From positions 1 to 15,908 of the forward strand of contig CANQIG010000017.1 of the NCBI GenBank assembly GCA_947623765.1: 15,908 bases of DNA. Reading direction: 5' to 3'. Below, in pieces: positions 14,186 through 15,908 of this stretch. Below the pieces are notes generated by a model that was not told where the DNA came from, ran no database searches, and saw nothing but the letters and a program-made list of their open reading frames with translations. The stretch is from an uncultured Clostridia bacterium. GTDB taxonomy: Bacteria; Bacillota; Clostridia; Oscillospirales; Acutalibacteraceae. The position numbers were made by a program, and so were the translations under genes. Position 1 is the first letter of the stretch, and every line of letters begins with the position of its first letter.

Positions 14186-14701
14186 TCAGACCTTTTCCGG
14201 CTCCCCGTACTCGACGCCGAACGTCTCGACCGTCACCTTCTCCATGACCTGGTCCGTGTTCGGCCTGTCGGACCAGTTGCGCGGCGTGGAGACGATCTTG
14301 TCCGCGATGTCCTGCCCGGCGATGACCTTGCCGAACGCGGCGTACTGGCCGTCGAGGTGCGGCGCGTCCGCGACCATGATGAAGAACTGGCTCCCGGCGC
14401 TGTTCGGGCGCTGGCTGCGCGCCATGGAGAGCACGCCGGTGGTGTGGCGCAGCGGGTTCTTCACGCCGTTCGCCGCAAATTCGCCCTTGATGGAGTAGCC
14501 CGGGCCGCCCATGCCGGTGCCCTCGGGGTCGCCCCCTTGGATCATAAACCCGGGGATGACGCGGTGGAAGATGGTGCCGTCGTAGAAGCCCCGGCGCACG
14601 AGCGAGATGAAATTCCTGACGGTGTTCGGCGCGATGTCCGGGTAGAGCTCCGCTTGGATCGTGCCGCGGTTGGTCTGGAACGTGACAACAGGATTCTGCA
14701 T
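14186..14701 (-). CDS. ppiB: Peptidyl-prolyl cis-trans isomerase, cyclophilin type
   Basis: Catalyses proline cis-trans isomerisation in protein folding. 171 residues, no signal peptide or lipobox, so cytoplasmic. The cyclophilin core is complete: FHRVIPGFMIQGGDPEGTG with catalytic R47, F52 and Q55; GVLSMARSQRPNSAGSQFFI; and a divergent but recognisable LDGQYAAFGKVIAG. The start is ATG at 14701, set by AAGGAG (complement of 14710-14715) 8 nt upstream. An earlier in-frame ATG would add 12 residues and lacks an RBS. It is transcribed alone, with its own extended -10 promoter and terminator. Confidence 0.95.
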   Translation of the reverse strand: MQNPVVTFQTNRGTIQAELYPDIAPNTVRNFISLVRRGFYDGTIFHRVIPGFMIQGGDPEGTGMGGPGYSIKGEFAANGVKNPLRHTTGVLSMARSQRPNSAGSQFFIMVADAPHLDGQYAAFGKVIAGQDIADKIVSTPRNWSDRPNTDQVMEKVTVETFGVEYGEPEKV

Positions 14702-14741
14702 GAAAAGCGCTCCTTTTTTAGATTTTGGTCCGATCACGACA

Positions 14742-14750
14742 AGTATAGCA
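14742..14750 (-). promoter_or_regulatory. Extended -10 promoter of ppiB
   Basis: On the minus strand TG-C-TATACT (complement of 14742-14750) gives an extended -10 box about 40 nt before the start codon. No good -35 is seen 17 bp upstream, as expected for an extended -10 promoter. No clear plus-strand promoter for xth was found in this 77-bp divergent gap. Confidence 0.55.
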
Positions 14751-14778
14751 CAGAAAAGGGAAAAAGGGAAGTGGAAAG

Positions 14779-15534
14779 ATGAAACTGATCTCGTGGAACG
14801 TCAATGGCCTCAGGGCCTGCATGGGGAAGGGCTTCGCGGAGTTTTTGAACAAGGCCTCCCCGGACATCCTCTGCCTGCAGGAGACGAAAATGCAGCCCGA
14901 GCAGGCGGATTTTGAATTTCCGGGCTACCGCATCTTCTGGAACGCCGCCGAACGGAAGGGCTACTCCGGGACGGCGATCCTCACGAAGACCGAGCCGCTC
15001 TCCGTCCGGTACGGCATCGGCCTCGCCGAAGCGGACGCGGAGGGCCGGGTCCTCACGGCGGAGTTCCCCGCCTTTTTCCTCGTCTGCGTCTATGTCCCGA
15101 ACGCGCAGGACGGCCTGAGGCGCATCGAATTCCGCATGGCCTTTGAGGACGCGTTCCGGGAATACCTCGAAGCGCTGCACCGGGAAAAGCCGGTCGTCGT
15201 CTGCGGTGACATGAACGTCGCGCATCGGTTCATCGACATCAAAAACGCGAGATCGAACATTGGCAACGCCGGCTTCTCCTACGAGGAGCGCGGGAAGTTC
15301 TCGGAGCTCCTCGCCTCCGGCTTTGTGGACAGCTTCCGCTGGTTTTACCCGGAGAAGACCGACGCGTACAGCTGGTGGTCCTACCGCGGGAACGCCCGGG
15401 AGAACAACGTCGGCTGGCGCATCGACTATTTCCTCGTGACGGAGGACCTCCTTGAAAAGCTCACGGCGAGCGCGATCCTGCCCGATGTCGCGGGCAGCGA
15501 CCACTGCCCCGTCGTGCTAGAACTGGAGGCGTGA
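14779..15534 (+). CDS. xth: Exodeoxyribonuclease III (AP endonuclease)
   Basis: DNA-repair enzyme of the Xth/ExoA family that cuts at abasic sites and has 3'-exonuclease and 3'-phosphatase activity with Mg. 251 residues, standard for the Gram-positive ExoA form. The active site is complete: N7 in SWNVNGLRA, E35 in CLQETK, Y105 in CVYVPNAQ, D144 and N146 in GDMNVAH, and D241-H242 in GSDHCPV. The substrate-binding NARSNIGNAGFSYEERGKF stretch and GWRIDYFLV are also present. RBS GGGAAG lies 7 nt before ATG. The next gene begins 1 nt after the stop, so both are probably one transcript. Divergent from ppiB. Confidence 0.96.
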   Translation: MKLISWNVNGLRACMGKGFAEFLNKASPDILCLQETKMQPEQADFEFPGYRIFWNAAERKGYSGTAILTKTEPLSVRYGIGLAEADAEGRVLTAEFPAFFLVCVYVPNAQDGLRRIEFRMAFEDAFREYLEALHREKPVVVCGDMNVAHRFIDIKNARSNIGNAGFSYEERGKFSELLASGFVDSFRWFYPEKTDAYSWWSYRGNARENNVGWRIDYFLVTEDLLEKLTASAILPDVAGSDHCPVVLELEA

Positions 15535-15535
15535 G

Positions 15536-15908
15536 ATGCAGACGCAGGTGAAAACCGAGACGATGCTCTTCACCCGGACGGATTCCGGCTGGACGGCGTC
15601 GCACAAGAAATTCAATCACTTCCTCGGGGCAGTCCTCGTCTTCGTGAACGGGGAGGAGGCCGAGGTCCTGCTGGACCGTTTCGGCCCTGAGGACCGTGCG
15701 GAGGCCGAGCGCTTCGCCGCGCGCGCCGTCTTCCTCGCCTACGAAGTCGAGCGCGCGCGCATCGGGGAAAAGGCGCTGCTGCGCGCGGATTTTGAAGCCG
15801 CGGAGGCCGTCCGCCGCCGCGCGCTGCACCGCACGCGGGAGGACTATGCGGACGTTCTCGGAAAGCCCGTACACGTCGTGATGGACCGGCCCCTCGGTTC
15901 GGCGCACC
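15536..15908 (+). CDS. Partial gene: unknown N-terminal region followed by start of a pyrophosphatase-like domain
   Basis: The frame is open from ATG at 15536 to the window edge (124 codons). The first ~100 residues match no family I know: predicted mixed strand (GAVLVFVNGEEAEVLLDRFG) then long charged helices (EAERFAARAVFLAYEVERAR, FEAAEAVRRRALHRTR). From about residue 106 the pattern Y-x-x-x-L-G-K-x-V-x-V-x-x-D-R-P-L-G-S-x-H appears, which I recognise as the start of the small clostridial inorganic pyrophosphatase-like domain (normally continuing HPxxxxxYPxNYGY). No internal start with an RBS precedes that domain, so it reads as a fusion. It begins 1 nt after xth. Lacking the rest, activity cannot be judged. 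Confidence 0.7.
   Translation, partial: MQTQVKTETMLFTRTDSGWTASHKKFNHFLGAVLVFVNGEEAEVLLDRFGPEDRAEAERFAARAVFLAYEVERARIGEKALLRADFEAAEAVRRRALHRTREDYADVLGKPVHVVMDRPLGSAH

Noticed and set aside
14702..14737. Upstream start extending ppiB by 12 residues
   Set aside because: The extension spans the RBS of the internal ATG and resembles no cyclophilin N-terminus.

Overview
The window is ordinary bacterial chromosome of high GC content, with strong AGGAGG-type ribosome binding sites, consensus -35/-10 promoters with 17-bp spacers, short intergenic gaps and a Bacillus/Clostridium-style gene repertoire (pdp-type pyrimidine phosphorylase, DeoD-type purine phosphorylase, clostridial-type GNAT, DRPLGS-type pyrophosphatase domain). 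This suggests a GC-rich Clostridia member, perhaps an Oscillospirales-like gut anaerobe. That placement is inferred from gene style, not from a marker gene. No rRNA, tRNA, CRISPR array, transposase or phage gene was seen.

Layout. (1) Positions 1-2792, minus strand: a very large membrane glycosyltransferase whose C-terminus lies beyond the window. It appears to join two GT-C glycosyltransferase units around a discoidin-like lumenal segment. (2) 2793-3398: a 606-bp intergenic region with two 181-bp tandem direct repeats, each carrying strong hairpins, followed by overlapping divergent promoters and a 9-bp-arm palindrome. (3) 3399-6362: a complete LacZ-type GH2 beta-galactosidase. (4) 6406-7503: a consensus promoter with a palindrome in its -10 region, driving a two-gene operon of a MarR regulator and a flavin reductase-like protein that overlap by 4 nt. 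(5) 7575-14120: a promoter followed by nine co-directional, tightly packed genes: manA, a KdgK-like sugar kinase, a Nudix hydrolase, a GNAT acetyltransferase, a small four-helix membrane protein, then deoD-deoC-cdd-pdp. (6) 14186-14701, minus: a cyclophilin peptidyl-prolyl isomerase with a clear terminator, convergent with pdp. (7) 14779-15908, plus: exodeoxyribonuclease III, then a partial gene that ends at the start of a pyrophosphatase-like domain.

How the genes fit together. LacZ, ManA and the KdgK-like kinase feed sugars into glycolysis. The deoD-deoC-cdd-pdp block dismantles nucleosides: Cdd deaminates cytidine, Pdp and DeoD release bases and (deoxy)ribose-1-phosphate, and DeoC cleaves deoxyribose-5-phosphate. 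The phosphopentomutase and nucleoside transporter normally needed are not in the window. ManA may also supply mannose phosphates for lipid-linked mannose donors of the large glycosyltransferase, which is speculative.

No clearly undescribed multi-gene system is visible. The items most worth a second look are the double GT-C fusion, the 181-bp tandem intergenic repeat in the glycosyltransferase leader, the palindromes at the lacZ and marR promoters, and the N-terminal extension on the pyrophosphatase-like gene.
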